A DNA stretch of 64,000 nucleotides from Verrucomicrobiota bacterium (GTDB lineage: Bacteria; Verrucomicrobiota; Verrucomicrobiia; Limisphaerales; PALSA-1396), in assembly GCA_016200005.1 (NCBI GenBank), contig JACQFP010000069.1, positions 1 through 64,000 on the forward strand, given 5' to 3'. The position numbers and the translations under genes are program-made. The notes below the pieces were generated by a model. It was not told the DNA's origin. It searched no databases and saw nothing but the letters and a program-made list of their open reading frames with translations. The number at the start of each line of letters is the position of its first letter. Positions within the stretch are counted from its first letter, which is position 1. This document shows positions 1 through 8,729 of this stretch, piece after piece.

Positions 1-3000
1 CAGACTCACGTTGCCCGCGTCCCCGCCCAGCTCGCCGCTCAACACCACGTTGTTCGAGTTGATCGTCGCCCCCGTGTTGCCGTCATACACCTTGTTGTTG
101 GCCGCCAGACCCGACACCACCGTCACGCTCTTGCCCGTGATGTCGGCCAGCGTCGTGGGTTGCGTCAGCGTGTAGTTGCCCGCATCCGCGCCGCTCAACC
201 CCAGCCCCGCCACCTGCACCGTCTTGTTGGTGCCCACGTTCTTAGTGTCAAAGCTCCCGCTCGCGTTGCTCAACACCAGGCTCACGTCGGGCGAACCAAC
301 CACGCCTACAAGTGTCGCGCCATTGGTGTCAATGGTGGCGGTATTTGTCCCGTCGTAAGCTTTGTTGGCGGCGGTAATACCAGCGACGGTTAGCTCACCT
401 TGCTCGACCGTCAGTACGAAGCTGTCATTTGTCGTCAACACTCCATCGCTTACGGTTATGGTGATGGTCGCCGAACCGATCTTATTCGAAGCGGGAGTAA
501 TAGTCACCGTGCGGTTTGAATCCGAGCCGCCGAAGACAACGTTGTTCGTCGGAACCACAGTTGGATCCGATGAACCGGCCGTCAGCACCAGATTCGACGC
601 CGCTGTTTCCAAGTCACCGATCACGAACGGAATCGCGGCGGTTGGCACATTTACGGTGGTGGTTTGATTGGATATATCGCTGATCGTCGGTGGTGTGCCT
701 TGCGTGTCGGTCGTAATTGCCAGGCTCCAGCCACCGCTAATCGAGCCCGCTCCGCTGCCCGTGGGATCATTGAACACATACAACAGCCAGTCGCCGTTGG
801 GCGACACCCCGTTGAACGCCGCATTGGTCGTCCCATAGGGCCCGCCCGGTGCCGGCGACGGAAAGGCATCGTGCCCAGCATCCAGCGGCCGATAGGTGCC
901 GGTCAGAATCGCAAAGGGACTGGGCGGCAGCACGTACTCGGCGGCATCGTCCAGCGTCACCGTAATGTTGCTGACAGTTCCTCCACCGACATGAGCGAAA
1001 AGCACCGCCTTCTGGCCAGCCGGTGAAACTAACAACATTTCCAAGTCATGGGGCGCCGAGTGATTCATACCCTTGAGCGTGAGGGTCAGGTTCGTGATCA
1101 CCCCCGCCAGCCCAGACACGTGGTTCGTGGAGGGATACGGGCTCGCCGCAACCGCGGTGGGTATCGCGAGGGCATTTGTGTTGTCGAAAATCGCCGTGCC
1201 AGGACCAGGCAGACTCACCGTGAGGTTGAAATTAGTGCTGGTGGTGTTCACCGTGTCGCTCACCGATATCGTGAGCGTAGCAGTCCCCGTCTGCCCATCC
1301 ACCGGCGTCACTGTCAGCGTCCGGGTGGTGCCGTTGATGTTGAAAAACACGATGTTGGTGTTCGGCACCAGGTTGGTGTTCGACGAACTCCCGCTCAGCG
1401 TCAGGTTGTTCACCGGGGTATCGGTGTCGCCAACGGTGATATTAAATGGCCCCACTGACCTCCCCACCAACGTCGCCTTGTCCGCAATCGCCGAAATCGT
1501 CGGTGGCGCGCTCGCCAAAACCGTCAATGTCCCTGAATCCGTCGAGGTCAATACTCCCGAGGTCACATGAACCATTGCACTTCCCCCAACGTGGCCCGTA
1601 AAGGTTGCACTCTTGCTGTTGCCAGCCACCACCAAATCGCTATTGATCACACCACCCGTGACATTTGTCAGTGACCAGGAATCCGCCGCTACATTCGCTA
1701 CGAAGTTGTTGGAAGCATCTCGCGTAATGGCATAGACTGTTATTGAACTGTTCGGACTGATGTTCTGCGCCGGCACCACTGTGCCACTGCCGTTGGCTGC
1801 CGTCTCCACCCGAACCTGGGTCGGCGGCGCGTTGACCGTCAGCACGAACGTGTCCGTCGCGCTGTCCACGCCGTCGCTGACCGTCACCGTGATGGTCGCT
1901 GTGCCCGTCAATCCTGACGCCGGCGTCACCGTCACCGTCCGGTTCGCCCCGCTGCCTCCCAAAACAATGTTGCTTAACGGTACTAGCAAGGTATTCGATG
2001 AATTAGTGGTGAACGTCAGGCTGTTCAGATCCGTGTCCGGGTCACTGACTGTGAACGAAATCGGCCCCGTGCTGGTGTCCATAAAGATCGTTTGATTAGG
2101 GATGTCGCTGATCGTGGGCCCGGTTCCGACTATATCGGTCGTAATTGCCAGGCTCCAGCCTCCGCTAATCGAGCCCGCTCCGTTCCCAGCGGGGTCATTG
2201 AACACATACAACAGCCAGTCGCCGTTGGGCGACACCCCGTTGAACGCCGCATTGGTCGTCCCATACGGCCCGCCCGGTGCCGGCGACGGAAAGGCGTCGT
2301 GCCCAGCATCCAGCGGCCGGTAGGTGCCGGTCAGAATCGCAAAGGGACTGGGCGGCAGCGCGTACTCGGCGGCATCGTCCAGCGTCACCGTAATGTTGCT
2401 GACGGTTCCTCCACCCACATGAGCGAAAAGCACCGCCTTCTGGCCAGCCGGTGAAACCAACAACATTTCCAGGTCATGCGGCGCCGAGTGATTCATTCCT
2501 TTGAGCGTGAGGGTCAGGTTCGTGATCACCCCCGCCAGCCCGGACGCGTGGTTTGTGGAGGGATAAGGACTCGCCGCAGCCTGGTTGGCAATCGTGATGG
2601 CATTGGTGTTGTCGAAAATCGCCGTGCCAGGACCGGGCAGACTCACCGTGAGGTTGAAATTGGTGCTGGTGATGTTCACCCCGTCGCTCACATTTACCGT
2701 GATTGTAGAAGTCCCCGTCTGCCCATCCACCGGCGTCACTGTCAGCGTCCGGGTGGTGCCGTTGATGTTGAAAAACACGATGTTGGTGTTCGGCACCAGG
2801 TTGGTGTTCGACGAACTCCCGCTCAATGTCAAACTCCCTGCCGCCGACTCCGCGTCGCCAACGGTGATATTAAATGGCCCCACTGACCTCCCCACTAACG
2901 TCGTCTTATCCGCAATCGAGGAAATCGTCGGTGGCGTGTTTCCGGGCGCCGCGCTGACCGTCAGCAGGAATGTGTCCGTCGCGCTGTCCACACCGTCGCT

Positions 3001-4140
3001 CACCGTTACCGTGATCGTCGATTGGCCTGTCAATCCGAACGTCGGCGTAACCGTCACCGTTCGATTGGCCCCGCTGCCTCCCAACACAATGTTGCTTAAT
3101 GGTACCAGCGCTGTATTCGATGAATTCGTGGTGAACGTCAGGGTGTTCAGATCCGTGTCCGGATCGCTGACGCTGAACGAAATCGGCCCCGTGCTGGTGT
3201 CCAACGGGATCGTTTGATCGGGGATGTCGCTTATCGTCGGCGCCGTGCTGGTTGCGACCATCAGACTCCATCCCCCCACGATGGATCCGGTGTTCACCGC
3301 CTGATCGTCATATACATACAATGACCATGTGCCGTTGGCTGACTGGCCGTTGAAGGTGGAAAGCGCCACCCCATCATACGGTACGGCGGGTGCAGGTAGT
3401 GGAAACGAGCCAGCGCCGGGGTCGTAGTCAGCCGGCCTAAGTGGTTCGGACCAGAGATCGAAATCTGCCGGGAGCGGAAAAAATGAAGCATCCGTCAAAG
3501 TCACTGTAACGCTGTTGTTACAGCTTCGCTCATTACCGCTGATTTCCCTGAAAATGACCGCACTGACACCAGTAGGCCCAACCAAAAGCATGTTCACGTC
3601 CTGCACCCGCCCGTGGCTGAATTTGCTGAACGTTAAAGTCAGGTTGGTGATTGCGCCTACCGTCCCGGAGACGTTGATCGTGGACGGATATGGGCTTGCG
3701 TTTCCCGAGTCCGGAATCGTGATGGACGATGTATTAACGAATCTTGCAAATCCGGGAGGAGGAGGATTGACCGTGAGTACGAAACTTGTGTTGGTGCTGT
3801 CCCCTGTTTCAGTGTTGGTCACCGTGATCGTCGCTGTCCCGGTCTGCCCAAACGCTGGCGTCACCGTGATGTACCGCTGGTTCAATCCCGCGACCCCGAA
3901 GAAGATGTTTTCAACGGGAACCAGTGTCGTGTCAGACGAGGCGGCGCTCAACACCCCGCCCGGCGTCGTCAGATCCACATTCGTGATTTCAAGCGCCAGC
4001 GTCGGCTGATCCTCAATCAGGCTCTGATTGGGTATGGGGGCCAGCGCCGGCAACGCGAGCGTCTGCGCCACGCCGAGTACGGCGAATGCAGTCACGAACA
4101 GGAAAGCAGTAAGGGTAGTTCTTGTTGGTTTCATAGGCAT
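1..4140 (-). CDS. Giant repetitive secreted surface protein (3' end beyond window)
   Basis: The frame is open from the ATG at 4138-4140 to the window edge, giving at least 1380 residues with no stop. The start gives MPMKPTRTTL followed by a hydrophobic stretch, a likely signal peptide of about 30 residues. Then come about 95-residue cadherin/VCBS-like repeats (typical ending TITVTVSDGVDSATDTF), three P-domain-like modules ending in GGWSL (near nt 3260, 2165 and 735), one invasin-like Ig module (nt 1530-1830), and at the visible end at least two YDG modules (KAYDGTNTATI, KVYDGNTGATI). All are adhesin or surface-layer type domains; no enzyme motif is seen. It lies downstream of the polysaccharide locus on the same strand, and its upstream region carries the element also found before the first locus gene. 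Cell attachment is inferred. The C-terminal anchor is not visible. Confidence 0.9.
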   Translation of the reverse strand, partial: MPMKPTRTTLTAFLFVTAFAVLGVAQTLALPALAPIPNQSLIEDQPTLALEITNVDLTTPGGVLSAASSDTTLVPVENIFFGVAGLNQRYITVTPAFGQTGTATITVTNTETGDSTNTSFVLTVNPPPPGFARFVNTSSITIPDSGNASPYPSTINVSGTVGAITNLTLTFSKFSHGRVQDVNMLLVGPTGVSAVIFREISGNERSCNNSVTVTLTDASFFPLPADFDLWSEPLRPADYDPGAGSFPLPAPAVPYDGVALSTFNGQSANGTWSLYVYDDQAVNTGSIVGGWSLMVATSTAPTISDIPDQTIPLDTSTGPISFSVSDPDTDLNTLTFTTNSSNTALVPLSNIVLGGSGANRTVTVTPTFGLTGQSTITVTVSDGVDSATDTFLLTVSAAPGNTPPTISSIADKTTLVGRSVGPFNITVGDAESAAGSLTLSGSSSNTNLVPNTNIVFFNINGTTRTLTVTPVDGQTGTSTITVNVSDGVNITSTNFNLTVSLPGPGTAIFDNTNAITIANQAAASPYPSTNHASGLAGVITNLTLTLKGMNHSAPHDLEMLLVSPAGQKAVLFAHVGGGTVSNITVTLDDAAEYALPPSPFAILTGTYRPLDAGHDAFPSPAPGGPYGTTNAAFNGVSPNGDWLLYVFNDPAGNGAGSISGGWSLAITTDIVGTGPTISDIPNQTIFMDTSTGPISFTVSDPDTDLNSLTFTTNSSNTLLVPLSNIVLGGSGANRTVTVTPASGLTGTATITVTVSDGVDSATDTFVLTVNAPPTQVRVETAANGSGTVVPAQNISPNSSITVYAITRDASNNFVANVAADSWSLTNVTGGVINSDLVVAGNSKSATFTGHVGGSAMVHVTSGVLTSTDSGTLTVLASAPPTISAIADKATLVGRSVGPFNITVGDTDTPVNNLTLSGSSSNTNLVPNTNIVFFNINGTTRTLTVTPVDGQTGTATLTISVSDTVNTTSTNFNLTVSLPGPGTAIFDNTNALAIPTAVAASPYPSTNHVSGLAGVITNLTLTLKGMNHSAPHDLEMLLVSPAGQKAVLFAHVGGGTVSNITVTLDDAAEYVLPPSPFAILTGTYRPLDAGHDAFPSPAPGGPYGTTNAAFNGVSPNGDWLLYVFNDPTGSGAGSISGGWSLAITTDTQGTPPTISDISNQTTTVNVPTAAIPFVIGDLETAASNLVLTAGSSDPTVVPTNNVVFGGSDSNRTVTITPASNKIGSATITITVSDGVLTTNDSFVLTVEQGELTVAGITAANKAYDGTNTATIDTNGATLVGVVGSPDVSLVLSNASGSFDTKNVGTNKTVQVAGLGLSGADAGNYTLTQPTTLADITGKSVTVVSGLAANNKVYDGNTGATINSNNVVLSGELGGDAGNVSL
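710..1510 (-). repeat. Large near-identical coding repeat, copy A
   Basis: About 800 bp inside the surface-protein gene match 2138-2938 almost base for base at a constant offset of 1428 bp (476 codons). It encodes one P-domain-like module (NGDWLLYVFNDP, GGWSLAITTD) and the next cadherin-like repeat. Few differences, many of them third-position, suggest a recent duplication or gene conversion. Confidence 0.9.
2138..2938 (-). repeat. Large near-identical coding repeat, copy B
   Basis: Partner of the repeat at 710-1510. A third, much more diverged P-domain module (nt 3240-3770) is nearer the N terminus. Similarity resumes at a different offset (about 1120 bp) between 1830-2090 and 2950-3210, because only copy A is separated from its neighbour by an extra invasin-like module of about 300 bp. 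Confidence 0.9.
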
Positions 4141-4256
4141 AAAATTCTGAGATAATTCCGCAATCTACCGAACGCTGAGATTTATCATTAAGACAGGTCT
4201 GCGACAAAGCACTGCTCGAAGACAGCACCTACCACGTCGAGAGCACACTGCGACCC

Positions 4257-4336
4257 GAATACGGCGAATCTCACGTTATTGAATCTACACGATGTCACAA
4301 GGTTGTCTGTCGTGGCTGTCCCTCATTCGGTTGTAG
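4257..4336 (-). promoter_or_regulatory. Conserved upstream element, copy 1 (before surface protein)
   Basis: The only recognisable item in the 411-bp gap 4141-4551. On the minus strand its blocks are CTACAA, GAATGAGGG, GCCACGACAGACA, GTGTAGATTCA and GTGAGATTC, separated by short variable spacers. The same blocks in the same order and nearly the same spacing occur at 37849-37930. It lies 116 bp before the surface-protein start codon. TAGATT inside the fourth block could be a -10 hexamer, but no convincing -35 is at the right spacing. It is interpreted as a promoter with activator site or a leader element. Confidence 0.65.
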
Positions 4337-4551
4337 TGGAAACCGTGGTCGGTTGTCATGGTAAACGCCACAAGCCGGGAATCTGAACGTTAATAGGCCC
4401 GAATCGAAGCTCAGATTCATTCCGCGGCGACCGGAGGTAACCAGGACACATTCATTTTCAAAGATTCTGTTAGCTCATGAAGCAATTTCATTTTTTCGAC
4501 TGCTTGGGTGGGAGTCCGGTGCGTGAATGGAAGTTCCCCGAGCGAACGGCT

Positions 4552-5577
4552 TCACTCCCGCCAAAAGAATTGTTCGTCGATCTGCTGGGTGCGGATCAGG
4601 TATTCAAGTTGCTTGAGGCGTGTGAAGGTCCGATGTTTGAAAACCTCTGTCGGCATGTCGATTCTTTTGAATAAATCGTAAAGCTGTTGCGCGCCGCGCC
4701 GCGCGTCCCAAGCGCACTTGAAACCCGGCAGATGCTTCCGAATTTTCTCAAACGAAACCCGGTAGCTGCGATTGTCAGTGCTGGCCGGGCCGAAGGTAAC
4801 GCGGCAGCCGACGAACACCTCAGACACAATTTCGGCAATCTCCTTGACCCGATAGTTGTGCGCCGTATCACCAACGTTAAAAACCTGATTGTGAACCGAT
4901 TCCCGCGGAGCCTCCAGCGCTGCAATAATGGCGCGACCAATATCCAAGCCGTGAACCAGGGGTCGCCACGGTGTGCCGTCGCTGGTCATGGCGATTTCCT
5001 TCTCCGTCCACGCCAGCCCGGCGAGATTATTCAACACGATGTCGAAGCGCATCCGCGGTGAGGCTCCATAGGCGGTGGCGTTGCGCATGAACGTGGGCGA
5101 GAACCGGTCATCGGCCATTGGCTTCACGTCGCGCTCGACGAGCGTTTTGCATTCTGCGTAAGCCGTCTGCGGTTTCACGGGCGATTCTTCGTCCACAAAT
5201 TCCTGATCGGACACTCCGTAAACACTGCAGGAAGACATGTACACGAAGCGTTGCACGCCAACCGAGCGAGCCAACTCAGCCAGCCGGACTGAACCCTTGT
5301 GGTTGATCTCATAAGTGATGTGTGGCGCCAACTGACCAGCGGGATCATTGGAGAGTTCGGCCATGTGGACGATCGCATCAACTCCTTGCAAATCCTTTGC
5401 CTCCACCTGCCGGAGGTCCTTGACCAGCGTTTGCGCCGTCACCGGTCCGCTCCGGTACAACGTACCCTCCTTGTAGAAGCCGGTGTCGAGCCCGATCACT
5501 TCATGACCGCGCTTCAACAATTCCGGCGCGAGTAAAGACCCCAGATAGCCATCATTACCAGTTACACAGACACGCAT
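4552..5577 (-). CDS. NAD-dependent sugar epimerase/dehydratase (extended SDR)
   Basis: 341 residues, about the usual length for an extended SDR acting on nucleotide sugars. The N terminus MRVCVTGNDGYLGSLL carries a GxxGxxG-type Rossmann loop with Asn-Asp in the middle. SSCSVYG at about 115 supplies the catalytic Ser, and YAECK holds the Tyr-x3-Lys pair. It would bind NAD(P) and epimerise or dehydrate a nucleotide-linked hexose in the cytoplasm; the exact substrate cannot be read from sequence. It is the last gene of the polysaccharide locus, 106 bp after rmlB, so it probably makes a further sugar donor. Confidence 0.88.
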   Translation of the reverse strand: MRVCVTGNDGYLGSLLAPELLKRGHEVIGLDTGFYKEGTLYRSGPVTAQTLVKDLRQVEAKDLQGVDAIVHMAELSNDPAGQLAPHITYEINHKGSVRLAELARSVGVQRFVYMSSCSVYGVSDQEFVDEESPVKPQTAYAECKTLVERDVKPMADDRFSPTFMRNATAYGASPRMRFDIVLNNLAGLAWTEKEIAMTSDGTPWRPLVHGLDIGRAIIAALEAPRESVHNQVFNVGDTAHNYRVKEIAEIVSEVFVGCRVTFGPASTDNRSYRVSFEKIRKHLPGFKCAWDARRGAQQLYDLFKRIDMPTEVFKHRTFTRLKQLEYLIRTQQIDEQFFWRE

Positions 5578-5683
5578 ATTGTTTCATCGAGTTACTTTTG
5601 TTTCTCCAAATGTTTTCAGGTTTTCCAGGCATTCCATGAAGTACTCAGTCGGTTATTCCGCGGCCTCAGCGCCAGATTCGGGT

Positions 5684-6754
5684 TCAACGACGTTCGACAA
5701 TCACCGGCTCTGTCACACGCGGCCCCTCTGGTTGCCCTCCATTAAGTTTACCCGTCACGCGGCCGACCCAATCCGAATGCTCCACATACCAGGCAACCGT
5801 CAGTCGAAGTCCCGCAGCGAAATCATGCCGGGGTTCCCAGCCCAGTTCACTGCTGACCTTGCCGGCATCGATGGCATAACGACGATCATGACCGAGGCGG
5901 TCTTTCACAAACGTGATGAGCTGTCTTGAATTCCCACCCAACCCTGGCCGCAATTCATCAACCAGATCGCAAATCTGTTCCACAATCCTCAGGTTCGGCC
6001 ATTCATTGTTCCCGCCGATGTTGTAAGTCTGGCCGGAGCCGCCGCGTCGCAGAACGGTCCACAGAGCTTCTGCATGGTCCAGAACAAATAACCAATCTCG
6101 AACGTTCATGCCATCGCCGTACACCGGGATCGGACGGCGATTGAGCGCACTTTGAATGACCACAGGGATGAGTTTCTCCGGATACTGGAAGGGACCATAG
6201 TTGTTTGAGCAATTAGTAACGACCGTCGGCAAGCCATAGGTGTGATGGTAGGCACGCACAAGCATGTCGGACGCGGCTTTGCTCGCGGAGTAAGGAGAAT
6301 TGGGCGCATACGGAGTTTCCTCGGTGAACTTCCCGGTCGCGCCAAGGCTTCCGTACACCTCATCCGTGGAGACGTGATGGAAGCGCCGCGCTTCACAGTT
6401 GCCAGACCAGAACGCGCGACAGGCCTCAAGCAGATTGAACGTGCCGATCACATTAGTTTGGATGAAATCGTCCGGGCCGGCAATGGACCGATCAACGTGC
6501 GATTCAGCAGCAAGATGCGACACGTGCGTGATCTTGTGGCGTCGCACGACGTTCTCGACGCCGGCTTTGTCGCGCAGATCAACCTTCTCGAAAACGTACT
6601 TGGGATGCCCTTCGACATCACTCAAATTTTCCAAGTGGCCAGCGTAGGTCAGGCAATCTAAATTGACGAGCCGGTCAATCTCCGGTTGGTCGATGATGTG
6701 CCGGATCAGATTTGATCCGATGAATCCCGCGCCGCCTGTCACTATTAGGTTCAT
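5684..6754 (-). CDS. rmlB: dTDP-glucose 4,6-dehydratase
   Basis: 356 residues, normal length for Rml[16 protein letters not shown] is the NAD-binding loop. [12 protein letters not shown] and VSTDEVYG are RmlB signatures, the latter holding the catalytic Thr-Asp-Glu; YSASKA supplies Tyr-x3-Lys and RDWLFV is also typical. It converts dTDP-glucose to dTDP-4-keto-6-deoxyglucose. Its ATG overlaps the stop of the upstream epimerase/reductase-like gene by 4 bp, so the two are translationally coupled and probably act in sequence, with RmlA providing the substrate. Confidence 0.97.
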   Translation of the reverse strand: MNLIVTGGAGFIGSNLIRHIIDQPEIDRLVNLDCLTYAGHLENLSDVEGHPKYVFEKVDLRDKAGVENVVRRHKITHVSHLAAESHVDRSIAGPDDFIQTNVIGTFNLLEACRAFWSGNCEARRFHHVSTDEVYGSLGATGKFTEETPYAPNSPYSASKAASDMLVRAYHHTYGLPTVVTNCSNNYGPFQYPEKLIPVVIQSALNRRPIPVYGDGMNVRDWLFVLDHAEALWTVLRRGGSGQTYNIGGNNEWPNLRIVEQICDLVDELRPGLGGNSRQLITFVKDRLGHDRRYAIDAGKVSSELGWEPRHDFAAGLRLTVAWYVEHSDWVGRVTGKLNGGQPEGPRVTEPVIVERR

Positions 6755-7731
6755 ATTGCTTTAGTGGCTTTGCTGTCCTGGCTCGCCTCGGGCTGCCAGG
6801 TTGCGAGCGCTTCCCTGAGCGCCTCCTGCACCGGCCGCACCCGGACTCCAGTCGCCAAGAGCTTGCTGACATCCAGAAGGCAGTTGGAACGCGGTGCCCT
6901 TGCGCCCAAGCGGTAAAACTCTTCATCATCGGACCAGAACGCGAACTCGCGCTGCGGGCGCAATATCTCCTGGATCAGCTTGATGGCGTCGGTGGCCGAC
7001 ACTGCCCCCGGATTCGTGACGTTGTACGTACCGGTTGGCGCCTGGCGCTGCCAAAGGTCCAGGCAGGCCCTCGCGAAATCTCCACGATGCGAAAGCGAAT
7101 TGATGTTGTCGTAGATTCGAGGGTAGCGCAACAGTTTGGAAATGTAGTTTCGCGAGTTGTCGAATTCGTCGAAGGGAATCCGCAAACGCCAGATATATCC
7201 ACCCTCCAGGGACGCCAGCGCTTCTTCAGCCAGCGCTTTGGTCCCGCTATAGAAGCTGCACGGCGGACTGCGGAACGAAAAGTTGGATGGATCGGTTTCG
7301 ACAAATCCGCGAAAGCGATCAGGTTCGTTTCTGAACAGTTCACGAAGGTGAGGTTGGTTCAGGTTGCGCTCAACAACCCACTCGCCATCTCTCAAGACCT
7401 TGCCGCCCGAATAAATACAGCCCGACGAAATATGCGCCCACGGCACGCCCGCCGCCACGCAGGCTTGCGCGACCGTCACTGGAAGCAGCGTGTTTCCCTG
7501 GAGGGTATCTGCCTTTTGGTCCTCGCAGGCATCCACATTGGGACGTCCGGTGTGGCCCGCGGCATTGATGACGAACGTTGGCTTGCGCGATTGCAGGAAT
7601 TCCAGCAAAACGCTGAACTTCGTATAATCGAGTTCCGCACGGGACAACGGCAGCAGCCAGAACTTGCGCAGCTTCAATTCGTTTGCAAAGGCCTGACCGA
7701 TGTATCCGCTGGCTCCTAAAAGAAGTACCAT
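6751..7731 (-). CDS. NRS/ER-like bifunctional 3,5-epimerase/4-reductase (in place of RmlC+RmlD)
   Basis: 326-residue SDR with GASGYIG at 6-12 and a Tyr161-x3-Lys165 pair (FYSGTKA). An automatic call would be RmlD, but the motifs fit the plant/giant-virus nucleotide-rhamnose synthase family better: [15 protein letters not shown] (56-70), SSGCIYSGG (102-110), [10 protein letters not shown] (194-203), NVTNPGAVS (237-245) and APRSNCLLD (279-287). In that family a Cys and a Lys outside the SDR triad are assigned to epimerisation; Cys105 and Lys199 sit at the equivalent motifs. No rmlC is seen anywhere in the locus, which fits one enzyme doing both steps to dTDP-L-rhamnose. It lies 16 bp after rmlA and overlaps rmlB by 4 bp. 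The family assignment is by motif memory, not by alignment. Confidence 0.8.
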   Translation of the reverse strand: MVLLLGASGYIGQAFANELKLRKFWLLPLSRAELDYTKFSVLLEFLQSRKPTFVINAAGHTGRPNVDACEDQKADTLQGNTLLPVTVAQACVAAGVPWAHISSGCIYSGGKVLRDGEWVVERNLNQPHLRELFRNEPDRFRGFVETDPSNFSFRSPPCSFYSGTKALAEEALASLEGGYIWRLRIPFDEFDNSRNYISKLLRYPRIYDNINSLSHRGDFARACLDLWQRQAPTGTYNVTNPGAVSATDAIKLIQEILRPQREFAFWSDDEEFYRLGARAPRSNCLLDVSKLLATGVRVRPVQEALREALATWQPEASQDSKATKAI

Positions 7732-7747
7732 AAACCTAAATCCATCT

Positions 7748-8620
7748 TCAAACCGCCGCCGATTCCGTCACCACGCCTTGCAAGTAAGCCCGATATTCGC
7801 AGTCGGGCATGGTCTTCACCAAGGTTTCAAAATCCAGCCGAGAAATGAATCCGCGCCGGAACGCCGCTTCCTCCGGACAACCGATCTTGACACCGGCGCG
7901 TTTCTCAATGGTTTGCACAAAGGCCGACGCGTCGTGCAAACTGCTGCTCGTGCCCGCGTCCAGCCAGGCGAAACCCCGGTTCAACTTGAAAACGCGCAAC
8001 TGCTTTCTCCGTAGATACTCCACGTTGACATCAGTGATCTCCAACTCGCCGCGGGCTGAGGGTTTGAGCGCCTTGGTGATGGAAACGACTGCGTTGTCGT
8101 AGAGATACAATCCCGGCACCGCGTAGTTGCCTTTCGGCTGCTTGGGCTTCTCCTCGATCGAGATCGCGCGGCCCCGCTCGTCGAATTCCACCACGCCGTA
8201 GCGTTCCGGATCGTTCACATGGTAGCCAAAAATAATTGCGCCATCCCGAAACTCCGCGAAGGCTTTTTGAAAAACATCTCCGCCGTAGAACAAGTTGTCG
8301 CCCAAGATCAACGCAACTGGATCGTCACCGATGAAACTTTCTGCCACCAGAAAAGCCTGCGCAATGCCCTGCGGCTTGGGCTGCTCGCGATACTCAATCG
8401 TCAGTCCCCATTTTCGGCCATTGCCCAGTAACATCTCGAAGCGGGGCAAATCATGCGGGGTCGAAATCAGGCAAAGCTCGCGCACGCCACCCTCGATCAG
8501 CGTGGTCGGCGGATAATACACCATCGGTTTGTCATAAACCGGCTGGAGCTGTTTGCTGGCAACGAGTGTCAGCGGAAATAACCGGGTTCCGGCACCGCCC
8601 GCGAGAATTATGCCCTTCAT
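7748..8620 (-). CDS. rmlA: Glucose-1-phosphate thymidylyltransferase
   Basis: 290 residues from the ATG at 8618-8620, exactly the usual RmlA length. The open frame runs 270 bp further upstream, but the protein should begin MKGIILAGGAGTRLFPLT, the nucleotidyltransferase signature. LILGDNLFYGG carries the metal-binding Asp, and LEITDVN and FAWLDAGT are RmlA motifs. It makes dTDP-glucose from glucose-1-phosphate and dTTP, the first step toward dTDP-rhamnose. It precedes the epimerase/reductase and rmlB in one short operon segment. Confidence 0.97.
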   Translation of the reverse strand: MKGIILAGGAGTRLFPLTLVASKQLQPVYDKPMVYYPPTTLIEGGVRELCLISTPHDLPRFEMLLGNGRKWGLTIEYREQPKPQGIAQAFLVAESFIGDDPVALILGDNLFYGGDVFQKAFAEFRDGAIIFGYHVNDPERYGVVEFDERGRAISIEEKPKQPKGNYAVPGLYLYDNAVVSITKALKPSARGELEITDVNVEYLRRKQLRVFKLNRGFAWLDAGTSSSLHDASAFVQTIEKRAGVKIGCPEEAAFRRGFISRLDFETLVKTMPDCEYRAYLQGVVTESAAV

Positions 8621-8729
8621 GATTTTTGAAATTTGAACATCCGGCTTCCTCGATCGAAGTATTCGTGAAATCCGAAAGGATGCTTCGCGTCTTCGACGAA
8701 TGCAGCGTGCGAAGGTTTTGGTGAGAAGA

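Noticed and set aside
2585-3217. Plus-strand 210-residue frame rich in Val/Leu
   Set aside because: Complement of the Thr/Asn/Val-rich repeats of the surface protein; a shadow, as are all other frames in 160-4009.
1-4140. CRISPR array or tandem-repeat array
   Set aside because: The repeats are long coding modules in one open frame, without short spacers.
4477-4674. Plus-strand 65-residue frame
   Set aside because: Overlaps the end of the sugar epimerase gene on the other strand and has no motif or ribosome-binding site.
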